Assembly: GCA_927798505.1 (NCBI GenBank)
Contig: CAKMNE010000005.1
Span: forward strand, 1 to 23,856
Direction of reading: 5' to 3'
Length of the DNA: 23,856 nucleotides
Source of the DNA: an uncultured Bacteroidales bacterium
GTDB lineage: Bacteria; Bacteroidota; Bacteroidia; Bacteroidales; UBA932
Shown here: piece after piece, positions 23,746 through 23,856 of the stretch
How positions within the stretch are numbered: the stretch's first letter is position 1
Layout: each line of letters begins with the position of its first letter
Made by a program: the position numbers and the translations under genes
The notes under the pieces: model-generated
Told to the model about the DNA's origin: nothing
What the model saw: only the letters and a program-made list of their open reading frames with translations
Database searches by the model: none

Positions 23746-23856
23746 ATGACAATAATTTTTTAAGGTTAACTCTTGCTAATTTATGTGCAATATTTTAATA
23801 TTCAATAGTTCGGTAAAATTATAAAAGTTACACCGCGGCGCGAACGCCGTAGAATA

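Noticed and set aside
23836-23849. CGGCG-CGAA-CGCCG hairpin at the window edge
   Set aside because: It is a 5-bp stem cut off by the window end; it could be a terminator or part of an RNA gene, and nothing more can be said.

Overview
This 23.9-kb window looks like chromosomal DNA of a Bacteroidales-type bacterium, probably a gut lineage with roughly 50% GC. The evidence is the TAnnTTTG -7 promoter boxes, start codons without Shine-Dalgarno sites, two carboxypeptidase-regulatory-domain TonB-dependent receptors, many lipoproteins with BACON and OB-fold domains, and typical Bacteroidetes versions of MiaA, MetK, GpmI and ManA. No tRNA, rRNA, CRISPR array, transposase or prophage gene is visible.

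Left end (1-2397): the 3' end of miaA (+), convergent with a minus-strand metK-def unit. The metK leader carries a compact SAM-II-type riboswitch ending right at the metK start codon, behind a TACCTTTG promoter. The deformylase encoded after metK has a lipoprotein signal peptide, which is unusual for a cytosolic enzyme.

First receptor module (2500-7633): promoter, an Oar-like TonB-dependent receptor, a BACON/OB-fold lipoprotein, and a strong intrinsic terminator. A small minus-strand lipoprotein of unknown function follows. The 438-bp intergenic stretch 8157-8594 holds a candidate small RNA with its own promoter and terminator-like hairpin, a cluster of DnaA-box-like sequences, and the promoter of the next operon.

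Second receptor module (8555-16934): one tightly packed plus-strand operon. It encodes a BACON/multi-OB-fold lipoprotein, a BACON-fused DNA/RNA non-specific endonuclease lipoprotein, an exported endonuclease/exonuclease/phosphatase (EEP) enzyme, a second TonB-dependent receptor, and a DUF5689/OB-fold lipoprotein. No SusD is present. I read it as a candidate nucleic-acid scavenging locus. In that model OB-fold lipoproteins capture nucleic acid, two exported nucleases of different families cut it, and the receptor imports the products. It is organised like a polysaccharide utilisation locus but with nucleases in place of glycosidases. The first module (receptor plus OB-fold lipoprotein, no nuclease) may be a related partner. 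The substrate is inferred, not shown.

Right end (16983-23856): an M3 metallopeptidase lipoprotein (+) convergent with an exported PHP-superfamily phosphoesterase carrying chitobiase-C-like and PA14-like domains (-). Divergent overlapping promoters then drive that gene and a gpmI-manA operon. After manA there is a perfect 12-bp inverted repeat and a small AT-rich gene (-) for an exported protein with two CxxC motifs.
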